A DNA stretch of 64,000 bases from Io17-Chloro-G2 sp034420695 (GCA_034420695.1 DAOULB010000015.1:52294-116293), one strand, 5' to 3'. Numbered from the stretch's first letter, positions 44,414-52,909 are shown. Program-made: numbers and translations. Notes: generated by a model not told the origin, from the letters alone.

Positions 44414-45781
44414 ATGCCCGTGACGTGCTTGTTGTTCCGAGGGACGCCCCCATTGCCGCCCTGTGACGTAGATTGCGATGAACGGATCAACCTGTTCATT
44501 GGGCCGAACTCGTCCGGGAAGAGCACTATTTTGCGGTCAATGGATGTCCGTCTCTCCAAAACAGTCTACTTGCAGGAAGAATATGAAGACACGGAAGAGG
44601 AAATCCTTCTGAATTCTCCACATCCGGGGGTCCATATTGGGGTAAGCCACGATTGGACTGTGAAGAACCCCAATTTTGGGCCTGCGGCCCTGCAATTGAA
44701 GGTGCCTCACCTATATATACCGCCGGTTCGTGTCAGTCTTCCACCGTCTGGTTCTTCCCCTCAAACAATTGATCGAACTGGAGCGTATGGCATATATGAG
44801 CCCGGTCAGCATGAATCGGGCACCTACAATCCCCACCTATACTACGGCAACACCGAAACCTCTCCTATCTTCATAGACCCTGAGCGGGTGGATGCCAAGA
44901 GCGTATTCTATGGCAACCGCGTGGAAGATGCTCTGGCAAATATCAGGCAAAAGGCATTTCTGTACAAGGGAAAGGAAAACCAACTCCTAAGAGTAATCGG
45001 GGTCGGTTACTCCTGTGTCAGGAGCATTTGCCGAGAGGTGATTTACGGCGATGTTCCGCATCCCTTCATAGAACTTGAGAGGGACGATGGCAATTCCAAG
45101 CAGGAAAGGATTGTTCACTATGACATGGGAATCGTAACCACGGACAACGTCTTGGGTGAACCCCTATACGCCGGCGCCTTGAGTTCCGGCACGCAAGGCA
45201 CCCTGTTGTGGGTCTGGGGGCTGGCACTGCATATGGCCCATCACTATGACCAGCAAGAGGGCTGGGAAAACAGACCGGCGGTGCTTCTCATTGATGAAAT
45301 AGAAAACCATCTCCATCCCACTTGGCAACGGCGGGTCATCCCCGCCTTGCTGAAGCATTTCCCCAAACTGCAGATTTTCGCTACCACCCACTCGCCCTTC
45401 GTAGTCGCCGGTTTGAAAACGGGGCAGGTGCATCTGCTGAACCGAGACGCCAGCGGGGTGGTCACGGCCTCCACCAACGAGCAGGACGTCATCGGCTGGA
45501 CAGCAGACGAAATTCTGCGGACGATGATGGGAGTGGCCGACCCTACGGACGAGGACACTGCCGAGGCGGCGGCAGAGCTCAGGGAGTTGCGGAAGCAACT
45601 GCCACTTGCCGACGAACAGGAGGAAGAAGAGCGGCAACAGCGGATTCAAGAGTTGCGCCAGCGGGTCAACCGCGACCTGTTGGCTGGTGGCCCGATGGCG
45701 GCGCAACGGGAGTTGTTCGAGCAAAACATAGCAGAGATTCTGGAAGAACACCGGCGCTCCCGACACTTGACTCAGGAATGA
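44414..45781 (+). CDS. ptuA: Septu-like ATPase (PtuA-like)
   Basis: This 455-residue AAA ATPase has Walker A FIGPNSSGKSTIL (Gly30-Thr38), Walker B VLLIDEIENHLHP (Asp294, Glu295) and an H-loop ATTHSPFV (His326). The signature region is ALSSGTQGTLL. In Septu, PtuA forms a ring that controls the nuclease PtuB. The next gene is an HNH nuclease that overlaps by four bases, which is the Septu layout. The start at 44414 (MPVTCLLFRG) matches the N-terminal strand expected before the P-loop and has GGGAG upstream; a longer frame starts at 44351 but its first 21 residues look non-native. The C-terminus is a charged coiled coil. A retron-associated ATPase is another possible reading, but no reverse transcriptase is present. 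Confidence 0.82.
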   Translation: MPVTCLLFRGTPPLPPCDVDCDERINLFIGPNSSGKSTILRSMDVRLSKTVYLQEEYEDTEEEILLNSPHPGVHIGVSHDWTVKNPNFGPAALQLKVPHLYIPPVRVSLPPSGSSPQTIDRTGAYGIYEPGQHESGTYNPHLYYGNTETSPIFIDPERVDAKSVFYGNRVEDALANIRQKAFLYKGKENQLLRVIGVGYSCVRSICREVIYGDVPHPFIELERDDGNSKQERIVHYDMGIVTTDNVLGEPLYAGALSSGTQGTLLWVWGLALHMAHHYDQQEGWENRPAVLLIDEIENHLHPTWQRRVIPALLKHFPKLQIFATTHSPFVVAGLKTGQVHLLNRDASGVVTASTNEQDVIGWTADEILRTMMGVADPTDEDTAEAAAELRELRKQLPLADEQEEEERQQRIQELRQRVNRDLLAGGPMAAQRELFEQNIAEILEEHRRSRHLTQE

Positions 45782-46494
45782 ACACTACCTTGCACTCGGT
45801 ACAGCGTTCTGTGGAACCAGACTTCTTGTCACTCCTTCGGGCGCGTTATTCCGGTTGGGAAGATCTGGCAATCGAAGACCGCAGGCGGGTTCGCGCAAAG
45901 CTGTCCCATGACTTCAACCAGATATGTGGATATTGTGAACAGCAGTGTAATCCGACTACTCCGAGCCAATTGCCTAACGAGGAAAGCGTTGACCATTTCC
46001 ATCCTCGCAGTCGGTTCCCTGCCGAATGGATGAATTGGTTGAACCTGATTTACTCCTGTCGCAGGTGCAATCAAGCCAAGGGAAACAGGTGGCCCGCCAT
46101 TGGGGACGCTGAAAACTCCCGGCTCAGCATAATCAATCGTTACCGGCAGGTTACCGGATATGTATCCCCTAATTCGGCTGATTCTCAACAGTCCGCCGAA
46201 GCCTTCTTCACTTTCGATATTGACAACGGGGAGATTGTGCCGGTCGATGAATCGGATGACGAAGAATGGTCGATGGCCTACAGAACGATTCTTGATTTGG
46301 ACCTGAACTCCCTGGATTCGGGGGACGACCTTCCCAATCAACGTATGGTGGAGCGGCAACTTCTCGATGAGACTTTGAGGCAGGTGTCCGAAGCCGAATT
46401 GCGTCAGGCGATAGTTGCGGGGATCACCCAACGGAGCCGCCCGTTTTCCAGTTTCATGTCAGCTTACGCCAAGGCTATCGGTTTTGATGTTTGA
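45778..46494 (+). CDS. ptuB: HNH nuclease of the Septu type (PtuB-like)
   Basis: This 238-residue protein has a zinc-bound HNH core: CGYCEQQC (Cys50, Cys53), VDHFHPRS (Asp72-His73, His75), NLIYSCRRCNQAKGN (Asn89, Cys94, Cys97, Asn98). This is the order seen in PtuB and retron-Septu HNH proteins. It would cut nucleic acid when the ATPase releases it. It shares the ATGA overlap with the ATPase gene, so translation is coupled. Confidence 0.85.
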   Translation: MNTTLHSVQRSVEPDFLSLLRARYSGWEDLAIEDRRRVRAKLSHDFNQICGYCEQQCNPTTPSQLPNEESVDHFHPRSRFPAEWMNWLNLIYSCRRCNQAKGNRWPAIGDAENSRLSIINRYRQVTGYVSPNSADSQQSAEAFFTFDIDNGEIVPVDESDDEEWSMAYRTILDLDLNSLDSGDDLPNQRMVERQLLDETLRQVSEAELRQAIVAGITQRSRPFSSFMSAYAKAIGFDV

Positions 46495-47207
46495 ATTGCA
46501 GGCATCGGTGCCGAGTAATTCCACTCGAACTGAGGAACCGGGTCCGACAGGTTGGCAAACCCAACCAGTGATGGTCTCTATGGTGCGGAGTAGCGTCCCG
46601 GACGGCGATATGATTTGGCGGGCTGTGCCCTTACTCATCCCCACCCGCCAACAGCCATCGGCTCATCGGTTCCTCACCATTCATCGGTTGACACGTCCAG
46701 TCCCTCTGGAAGACGCCTTCAGGTACATCTCCATCGCCGGCATAAAGGCCGTCTCCCTCGCCAAGAGAGAAAGCAGCCGAACCGCTTGAGCAACGCAGCA
46801 GAGCTCGCCGGGAAAAGCGTAGGGTCGGTGGAGTAGCAGTCCCACCAACTGGATACACCCAAGGACCTTCACGATTCCCTTTACCCCTGCAGCCTAAACC
46901 GCGGCCAGATTGTCGGTGAAAGTCGACAGGAACCTCGCTGTGTTCCGGCGGTAAGGTAAGAGGTAGTTTCCAAGCCCCTGCCGCTACAGCAGGGCCTTTA
47001 TGTTACTTTGTGCATGATTCCTAAAAGGAGAGTTCGTGATGGTTGGGGCAATTGGAATAATCTTGGGATTCGACCCTGGCGGAACGAGAAAACGCGGAGA
47101 CCAAGGGAAAGACGGAATAGGAAAATTTGGTTGGATTACGTCGGGCGGGTCACACGCCTTTGCTAACAAGAAGCGTCGATTTAGCTTGTGACTTCCATTG
47201 AGTTAGA
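46495..47207. other. Unrecognised stretch after the Septu pair
   Basis: Several open frames on both strands overlap, none with a ribosome binding site or motif. A short hairpin (CCCTGC and GCAGGG) followed by CCTTTAT at 46976-47000 may be a weak terminator. Confidence 0.35.
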
Positions 47208-47528
47208 CTACGTGATGCCGAAGTACCTTATCCAGTTCTGTACGGTGCTTCTGGCACGTTCTGCCACACTGATTTCCAAACCCCATTCACTGGACAGTAC
47301 CAGCCAAGCATGCTCTTGGCTTGTTTGTTCGAGCTTGATCACCGAATCGACGAATGGCGCTGCAAGTAGGCACGTCCTCGTCCAAAGGTCCAACTCTTCT
47401 TGGGACAGTCCCGGTGGAGGTCTCAGTGTTTGAAGGTCCACCAAGCTAGACTCCAACTCGCGGATAGACAAATCCCCCATCCGAGTTGATATTCGACGGA
47501 ATAGTGGCACTGGATACGGATCAGCCAT
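47208..47528 (-). CDS. Hypothetical protein
   Basis: This 106-residue protein is not recognised. It is acidic and helical (SIRELESSLVDLQTL, LSQEELDLWTRTCLLAAPFV). The ribosome binding site is poor: CGGAG abuts the ATG. An ATG at 47480 is possible. The base use fits a coding frame better than its surroundings, but it could be a small orphan or remnant. Confidence 0.4.
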   Translation of the reverse strand: MADPYPVPLFRRISTRMGDLSIRELESSLVDLQTLRPPPGLSQEELDLWTRTCLLAAPFVDSVIKLEQTSQEHAWLVLSSEWGLEISVAERARSTVQNWIRYFGIT

Positions 47529-47651
47529 CTCCGGAGAAAGTCCCAGATGCCCGCGGGTGAGCCCGGGAAACGTTCACACAAGCTGGGGCACTACGAAGCT
47601 TCCTAGGGGAACTTTGTAGATCACGGTCTTAGCACCCATGGGTGACCAGAC

Positions 47652-47882
47652 TCAGCTTTGACTCTGAACCGCGGGGTGAGGGGCTGAGCCACCTTCTCTC
47701 ATCACCTTTTCAACGGTAAGATCGGTCAGGTCCCGGTTTGTGTCGATAACCCTGAGGGAACTGGGGCGTCCCTTTACCAAGTCCCACACGCAGATGGCCT
47801 CTATCGAAGCTTTGCGGATGCGAATCAGAGTGGCGAGCCGGGGAATGCGGCGCTGCCATTTCCTAAGGTGCCGTCTATCCAT
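47652..47882 (-). CDS. Small hypothetical protein
   Basis: This 76-residue frame reads a basic start (MDRRHLRKWQRRIPRLATLI) and a helical middle (ASIEAICVWDLVKGRPSSL). No family is recognised. It may be the C-terminal part of the gene at 47926-48177 after a frameshift, because both read in the same direction with a short gap. Confidence 0.35.
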   Translation of the reverse strand: MDRRHLRKWQRRIPRLATLIRIRKASIEAICVWDLVKGRPSSLRVIDTNRDLTDLTVEKVMREGGSAPHPAVQSQS

Positions 47883-47925
47883 GGGCCACGAAGACCCGCT
47901 TTCGGGTCTTGCAACATCGTCGATT

Positions 47926-48177
47926 TCATGGCACAGCCGTTCGGACGTATGGTGAAGCAGAGGCTACAGGTGGCAGTCCCCTGGAGAGAGTACGCCTTCT
48001 GGAGTGGTCGTGTTGACCGGTTACATTCGGGTCCATCGCGTCGTGGTCAAAAGCGACGATGACCAATTCCGAGTGGTCGGCGAGAAAGTGATCAGCAGTG
48101 TCCACGTCGTAAATGTGGGCGGATGTCAGAACTGGTCTTCCCCTACGCCTTGTGGTATCGCTGTCTGAACGAGCCAT
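47926..48177 (-). CDS. Small hypothetical protein
   Basis: This 83-residue frame starts MARSDSDTTRRRGRPVLTSA and has YDVDTADHFLADHSELVIVA with FDHDAMDPN. The middle looks like a beta-strand with acidic ends, but no family is recognised. The frame stays open upstream to 48489 through the tRNA-like segment, which is not likely to be coding, so the ATG at 48177 is used. Confidence 0.35.
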   Translation of the reverse strand: MARSDSDTTRRRGRPVLTSAHIYDVDTADHFLADHSELVIVAFDHDAMDPNVTGQHDHSRRRTLSRGLPPVASASPYVRTAVP

Positions 48178-48255
48178 GGCCCTGTCCCTGTTTGCTCCGA
48201 TGGGGTCTAGCCGAGGACGGGTATCCCTGCGGCCGGGATGCGGCCCCGGGCGCTG

Positions 48256-48330
48256 CTCTTCCGACCTGAGCCACTCCCGCCTGTAGCGGGAGGTTGGGAT
48301 TTGAACCCACTCACTGGCGACCCGGTCACG
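48256..48330 (-). tRNA. tRNA-Gly-like halves in permuted order (3' half before 5' half)
   Basis: Read on the minus strand, a T-arm and 3' acceptor strand (GTGGGTTCAAATCCCAAC then CTCCCGC and TACA) is followed at once by a 5' acceptor strand and D-arm (GCGGGAG, TG, GCTC, an AGGTCGGAA loop, GAGC). The acceptor strands CTCCCGC and GCGGGAG are perfect complements. GCGGGAG...CTCCCGC is typical of bacterial tRNA-Gly. The 3' half has an extra A in the T-stem and ACA instead of CCA. No anticodon stem could be matched between the outer ends. It is either a permuted tRNA gene, two tRNA fragments, or an attachment-site relic beside the integrase. Confidence 0.45.
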
Positions 48331-48577
48331 CTCCACGAGGGCTTTCCGCCTCGGCTGTATACGTTTTACAACGGCGGTAGCCAAAGGGTCCGAACACCAC
48401 CCTGGTCGAAGACAACGACAGCAACTCCGTAGGTCCCGCCGCCACTCCTGCGGCGGCGGCGTGACTCTTCCCTGCCTGCAGAAGTCCACTCTGAAACTTC
48501 CTTCGATAGCCCTTTATCTCCCAACCTGACAAAGTAGTCATTGAAGCGTTACAGATTTGGGCTCCAACTCACACTGC

Positions 48578-49420
48578 TCAACACTGAACCGTCCGGATAC
48601 TTCTTCTTCCCCAAATTGTCCGCGGAGAAACCCTACGGTGTGCCGCCCGTTCCGCCTTGTCTCCCAAGGTAGCCAGGTACGTCTTCGGGATTCTCTCCCA
48701 GCCCCCCATGACCTCCAGCGTTGGCAGGGGAACATCCGCCTCGATCATGTTGATCGAAAACGTGTGACGGAATTGATGCGGGTGCACCGGAGAAATTCCT
48801 GCTCTCTCTGACAGCCTCCTCAGTGTTCGGTAGATCCAGTACTTCGTCATCCCATCACCCCTAAAGTCCACCCACCAGTCGTTCGTTATGGGGTCCAAGG
48901 CATCCCGCTGTACCTTGTAACGCCTCATGGCCCTGGTACTGACGGCCCCCAGGTATATGTAACACTCCCGTCGTCCCTTCTCCTCCACCAGGATGCGACG
49001 TTCCTGCAGGCCGACATGGTCGACGGTGAGGCGCGCAATCTCCTCCCGGCGACCAGGGGTATCGAACAGCAGGCACAGAAGGGCCTGGTCCCTATAGGCT
49101 CGAAAAAGATGGACCGGAGTGTTGGAGAGCCGGGGGGCGCTGATCATCAGCAGTTGGCTGAAGTCGTCATCCGATACTGTGGAGATGACCCGACTGGGTA
49201 CCTTCGGATGAGGCACCCTTGTCAAGGGATTCTCCTCCATATAACCTTCGCTGACACTCCAGTTGAAGAACCGCTTGATCCGGCGGTACTGGGTCTCGCA
49301 GTACGAATCACTGATCGGAACCTCTAGCATACCTCGCTTGCCAAACCAGCGGGGCCGGGCCTTCAAAGCTTCGAGGTACTGCCTCAGGTGGCTCCTGGTG
49401 ACCTCCCGGACGGGGGCCAC
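48578..49420 (-). pseudogene. Tyrosine recombinase (phage integrase), N-terminus frameshifted
   Basis: The 280-residue frame has the integrase catalytic set: TPGRREEIARL (Arg124), VEEKGRRE (Lys148), HPHQFRHTF (His215, Arg218), a Trp in place of the second His (MGGWERIPKTY, Trp241) and Tyr248. The N-terminal SAM-like core is incomplete. Another minus frame just upstream (49425-49560) reads LSFRDAISDFLLDQEISN and TVPGFLADFADEMEW, which is the missing N-terminal core. The two frames join at about 49420 by one base. The integrase is therefore broken or the base is a sequencing error. It lies between the tRNA-like halves and the phage repressor. Confidence 0.78.
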
Positions 49421-49560
49421 TCCATCTCATCGGCGAAGTCCGCCAAAAAGCCCGGCACTGTCCGCTGGCTTTCTATGGTGCGGCTGGTCCGGTTGCTGAT
49501 TTCCTGGTCCAAGAGGAAATCCGAGATGGCGTCCCGAAAAGATAGGCAGTGAACAAAAAT

Positions 49561-49817
49561 CGGCTTGCTAGCGATAGGAAACCCCTTAGTTCACGCCTAT
49601 TATCACAACCGAGTTAGGCAGTGAATTAAAACCTGCGGAGTGAAATTGGAAATTACGTCGCTAACAGCCCATATTTACAACATGAGCTACAGATTATGGA
49701 ATGAATATCTTTATATTGAGGAAATGGAAGGACTGAAGTGAATCGAACTTCGTCTCTGCCCCAGAACAGGCAATTACTCGAAGCTGCTATGGCACACTTC
49801 CTCAGGGAACTCCAGAT
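49561..49817. other. Intergenic stretch between integrase and repressor
   Basis: No gene is seen. The segment is AT-richer than its neighbours. Phage attachment sites often sit near an integrase; no direct repeat to another part of the window was found by eye. Confidence 0.35.
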
Positions 49818-50525
49818 TTAGGAAAAGCCCCGGGACATCCAGCGCACCTCTCCCCTGATCACAGCCTCCTCCGGCCAAGCAATCGCGGGCCAGTAGGGGT
49901 TGTCGCTCAGCATCTCCCAGCCCCGCTCCCTGCTCCAGCCGGCCCTCTTCACCAAGAGGTTTTCGCCCAGCTCCAACACCGAAATAACACCCCGCCGCCG
50001 GGTCAACCTCCGGTGGTCCACCAGCACCAAAGACCCGTTGGGCAGGGTCGGCTCCATTGACTCCCCGTAAACGCTGATAACAGTGCATTGCCCCGGGTCA
50101 ATCCGCTGCTCCCTGAGCCACTCCCTACGAAAAGGCAGATAACCCCTAACCGGAGCCCCTTCAATGAACACCCCTCCCCCGGCCGCAGCCTCAACCTCCA
50201 GGATGTCAACATACCCAGCCGAAACCCCGCCACCAACACCCGAAGCATCCTCAAGCTCATGCTCCACGGCTTCAGCCCTTCCCAACCCTTCCGCCAAGAC
50301 CCGACAGGGCCTCCAGTCATCCGACAGGCCCACCAGGAAGTCCACCGAAGTCCCGAGGACCCGGGCCGCCTCCGCCGCGTGATCCAACCGCAGGTCCCTC
50401 TCGTTGCGCTCCACCATGGAAATCATCGACTGGGACTCAAACCCCAAGGCCACAGCCAGATCAAGCTGTCCCATAGCAGCCCGTTCCCGGGCCCATCTCA
50501 AGCGGTCTCCTCTCAAACACTTCAC
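49818..50525 (-). CDS. XRE-S24 family phage repressor (CI-like)
   Basis: This 235-residue protein has an N-terminal HTH (MGQLDLAVALGFESQSMISM) and a C-terminal S24 peptidase domain with catalytic Ser156 (GESMEPTLPNGSLVLVD) and Lys193 (NLLVKRAG). The Ala-Gly cleavage site is in EAAAGGG. It should self-cleave when RecA is activated and thereby induce the phage. The GTG start follows GGAGGG at four bases. It is divergent from a Cro-like gene across 76 bp with three dyads. A diverged copy lies at 34934-35665. Confidence 0.9.
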   Translation of the reverse strand: MKCLRGDRLRWARERAAMGQLDLAVALGFESQSMISMVERNERDLRLDHAAEAARVLGTSVDFLVGLSDDWRPCRVLAEGLGRAEAVEHELEDASGVGGGVSAGYVDILEVEAAAGGGVFIEGAPVRGYLPFRREWLREQRIDPGQCTVISVYGESMEPTLPNGSLVLVDHRRLTRRRGVISVLELGENLLVKRAGWSRERGWEMLSDNPYWPAIAWPEEAVIRGEVRWMSRGFS

Positions 50526-50530
50526 CCTCC

Positions 50531-50591
50531 GTGATATTACTGAAAAGAATTTCTTGACACTTCACTAATAGTGCTTTAGAGTGACATCACT
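50531..50591. promoter_or_regulatory. Three dyad operators between CI-like and Cro-like genes
   Basis: Dyads are GTGATATTAC (50531-50540, imperfect), CACTAATAGTG (50563-50573, perfect) and AGTGACATCACT (50580-50591, inner AGTGA/TCACT). All share the half-site GTGA/CACT. Their layout resembles a lambda-type operator with three sites, read by the repressor and Cro-like protein. Confidence 0.6.
50554..50582 (+). promoter_or_regulatory. Candidate promoter for the Cro-like gene
   Basis: A perfect -35 TTGACA at 50554-50559, 17-bp spacer, and -10-like TAGAGT at 50577-50582. The perfect dyad CACTAATAGTG lies in the spacer, so repressor binding would block it. Confidence 0.55.
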
Positions 50592-50601
50592 TGGAGTGCT
50601 T

Positions 50602-50877
50602 ATGCCAGTAACAAGCGAGATTTCCTCAATCCGGGGCCTCATCGCCGAGGCCCAGCTCAAGAGGCAGGACATAGCCGAGCTTCTCGGTTACAGCGAGTCC
50701 CTGTTCTCCCTCTACATCAATGGCCGCCGCCCACCCCCGGAGGGCTTCGAGAAAAACGTCCGGTGGGCCATCGAACGCCTGAAAAGGGCCAACCAGGCCG
50801 CCGAAGAGGCGAGGGAGAGGGTCCTCTCCGAAGACGAGGAGGAGACCAGGGAAATGGTCAAGGCCGACATCCCATGA
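50602..50877 (+). CDS. Small HTH protein (Cro-like)
   Basis: This 91-residue protein has an HTH-like N-terminus: EISSIRGLIAEAQLKRQDIA, then ELLGYSESLFSLYINGRRPP, and a charged C-terminal helix. It is the first gene of the rightward early operon. The start at 50602 (MPVTSE) has GGAG six bases upstream; an ATG at 50581 lacks one. It would bind the operators and switch off the repressor, as Cro does. Confidence 0.7.
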   Translation: MPVTSEISSIRGLIAEAQLKRQDIAELLGYSESLFSLYINGRRPPPEGFEKNVRWAIERLKRANQAAEEARERVLSEDEEETREMVKADIP

Positions 50878-51116
50878 CCAGGCGCCAGAGCGAAGCCGCC
50901 CGCCGCCGCCACCAGAGAGAGGCCAAGGTTCTCTGTCCAGTCTGCACCGGCTCAGGACTCATCCTGGGCCGGACCATAGCCACAAGAGCAAGGAAGGGAG
51001 GCAACACCAGCTACCTGAAAAGCCTCCAGGTAGGACAGCTCTCCATGTCGGAGCGGGGAAAGAGGGGAGGAGCCCCCAGGATGCCAACTATCGAGGACAT
51101 CCAAGAAAGCAATTAA
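50874..51116 (+). CDS. Small Cys-containing protein of unknown function
   Basis: This 80-residue protein overlaps the previous gene by ATGA. It starts with a basic helix (TRRQSEAARRRHQREAKVL), then CPVCTGSG, one C-x-x-C pair, and a Gly-rich part. It may bind DNA or a zinc ion as a dimer. No family is recognised. Confidence 0.5.
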   Translation: MTRRQSEAARRRHQREAKVLCPVCTGSGLILGRTIATRARKGGNTSYLKSLQVGQLSMSERGKRGGAPRMPTIEDIQESN

Positions 51117-51433
51117 AAAGCCCGCCCCGGCACCCACCCCGAGACGGGCGAAGAAGAAAGAACCATGAGAGCACAAAGCAACTCTCCAAACAATTCTAAC
51201 ACTACGAATTCCGTCTATACAACAGACCAAGCCTCCCTAGAAAGGGGACACGCACTGCAACACGCCCCGCGCCGCGCCCGGCGCGCCGAGTTATCCCTGT
51301 CACCCAGGACCACGACTAAAGGCCAAAACCGCCGGTCCAAGGCACGCTAAACAAGTCCAAACCGCAACCGCCGGCTGCGCGCAAACGTAGCCGGCGGTTG
51401 CTTGAAAAAACCCACGCCGGCCAACAGAGAGCA
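51117..51433. other. Intergenic stretch with a small ORF and a hairpin
   Basis: An ATG at 51165 opens a frame of 61 residues, Ser/Asn-rich then Arg-rich, without a good ribosome binding site. It is not called as a gene. A GC-rich segment with 5-bp arms follows the Cys-protein gene (51120-51150). A 13-bp perfect hairpin lies at 51364-51401 just before the helicase gene. Confidence 0.4.
51364..51401. repeat. Perfect 13-bp inverted repeat before the helicase gene
   Basis: GCAACCGCCGGCT (51364-51376) pairs with AGCCGGCGGTTGC (51389-51401) over a 12-base loop. No T-run follows, so a terminator is unlikely. It may be an RNA hairpin in the helicase leader or a protein-binding site. Confidence 0.65.
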
Positions 51434-52894
51434 ATGCCGACAACCACGAAAAAGAAGCAGGTTCCCCCCCTCTGGCCCCACCAGGAAAGGGCCATGGAGT
51501 TCATCAGGCCCAAGCCCGCAGCCATGCTGGCCCTGGAAATGGGCACCGGTAAATCGAGCGTCGCCATCCACCTGATGAACGAGCTCCAGTGCAAGCAGAG
51601 CATCGTCCTCTGCCCCCTCTCCATCGTGGATGCAGTCTGGCCAGACCAGATAGCAATCCACTCCGAGACGCCCATGACCGTCATACCCCTGGGCTCCAGG
51701 ATCGACGGCGTCAAGAAGAAGCTGGAAGCCGCCCAGGAAGGACTCCGCCTGGCCCATGCCCGAAGGGAGTCGGCAGTCATCGTGGTCAACTACGAGTCCG
51801 CCTGCCGCAAACCCCTCGCCGACTGGCTCATGGAACAAAGGTGGGACCTTCTCGTCATGGACGAAAGCCACCGCTGTAAGAGCGCCGCCGGCGCAACCTC
51901 CCGCTGGGTCTCCCGCCTCTCCGACCGCATAAAGAGAAAGCTGGCCCTCACCGGGACTCCCATGCCCCATAGCCCCCTGGACATCTACGCCCAGTTCCGC
52001 GCCCTGGACAAAAGCGTCTACGGCACCGACCACCAGGCCTTCCGGACCCGCTACGCCCAGTTCGAGGAGCAGGAGGTCTTCGTAAGGCCGAAGCCGGGAG
52101 ACCCGCCCAACACAACCGGGAAGACCAGGACCATACAACGGGTAACCGGTATCCAGAACGAAGAGGAGTTACAGGAGAAGTTCTTCTCCCTGGCCTACCG
52201 CGTCACCGCCCAGGACGTCCTGGACCTGCCCCCCGTAGTCGAAACCTACACCCGGGTCCACCTGTCCAAGGAAGCAGCCAGGATATACCAGGAAATGGCC
52301 GAGACCTTCCGGGCCGAACTGGACAGCGGCCAGAAACTCACCGCGGCAAACGCCCTCGCCAAACTCCTGCGGTTTCAACAGCTGACCAGCGGCTTCGCCC
52401 ACACCCAGGATGGCGCCATCGTCCGGGTAGACGACTCCAAGGCCAAGGCCCTGGCCGACATAGCCGAGGACCTGCCCCAGAACGAACCCCTAGTGGTCTT
52501 CTGCCGCTTCACCCATGACCTAGACGTAATCGCCGAGGTCGCGGAGAAGGGGGAGAAGCCCTGCTACGAGATATCCGGCAGGACCAAGCAGCTGGACGAA
52601 TGGAATAGGGACGGAGGGATCCTGGCTGTCCAGATACAGGCCGGAGGCCTGGGCCTGGACCTCACCAACGCCCACTACTGCGTCTACTACAGCCTGGGAT
52701 TCAGCCTGGGCGACTACCTCCAGAGCATAGCTCGCCTCCACCGGCCCGGCCAGACCGGGATGGTCGATTACATCCACCTGGTCGCCGCGGGCACAGTGGA
52801 TCAGATCATCACCCAGGCACTGCAGAAAAAGGAGGACGTCGTCAGGAACATCCTCAGCCAGGCCCGGCACCTGGACATCCAGCCAGACAACTGA
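51434..52894 (+). CDS. SNF2-type DEAD/DEAH helicase (phage)
   Basis: This 486-residue SF2 protein has Walker A EMGTGKSS (Lys40), motif II VMDESHRCKS (Asp143-His146), motif III LTGTPMPHSPLD and motif VI IARLHRPGQTG (Arg434). Phage genomes often carry such short SNF2 helicases in replication operons. They translocate on DNA and may help replisome restart or remodel DNA. It is the first large gene of the plus-strand phage cassette. Confidence 0.88.
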   Translation: MPTTTKKKQVPPLWPHQERAMEFIRPKPAAMLALEMGTGKSSVAIHLMNELQCKQSIVLCPLSIVDAVWPDQIAIHSETPMTVIPLGSRIDGVKKKLEAAQEGLRLAHARRESAVIVVNYESACRKPLADWLMEQRWDLLVMDESHRCKSAAGATSRWVSRLSDRIKRKLALTGTPMPHSPLDIYAQFRALDKSVYGTDHQAFRTRYAQFEEQEVFVRPKPGDPPNTTGKTRTIQRVTGIQNEEELQEKFFSLAYRVTAQDVLDLPPVVETYTRVHLSKEAARIYQEMAETFRAELDSGQKLTAANALAKLLRFQQLTSGFAHTQDGAIVRVDDSKAKALADIAEDLPQNEPLVVFCRFTHDLDVIAEVAEKGEKPCYEISGRTKQLDEWNRDGGILAVQIQAGGLGLDLTNAHYCVYYSLGFSLGDYLQSIARLHRPGQTGMVDYIHLVAAGTVDQIITQALQKKEDVVRNILSQARHLDIQPDN

Positions 52895-52909
52895 ACGAAA
52901 AGGAGAAAC

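Noticed and set aside
44101..44466. Possible small gene or antitoxin before the Septu ATPase
   Set aside because: The frames overlap the ATPase start and show no toxin or antitoxin motif.
44414..46494. Retron with ATPase and HNH effectors
   Set aside because: No reverse transcriptase motif (such as YADD) and no msr/msd-like repeat were seen in 10 kb around the pair.
48178..48489. N-terminal extension of the protein at 47926-48177
   Set aside because: The frame crosses the tRNA-like segment; WVQIPTSR is a usual artefact of translating a T-arm.
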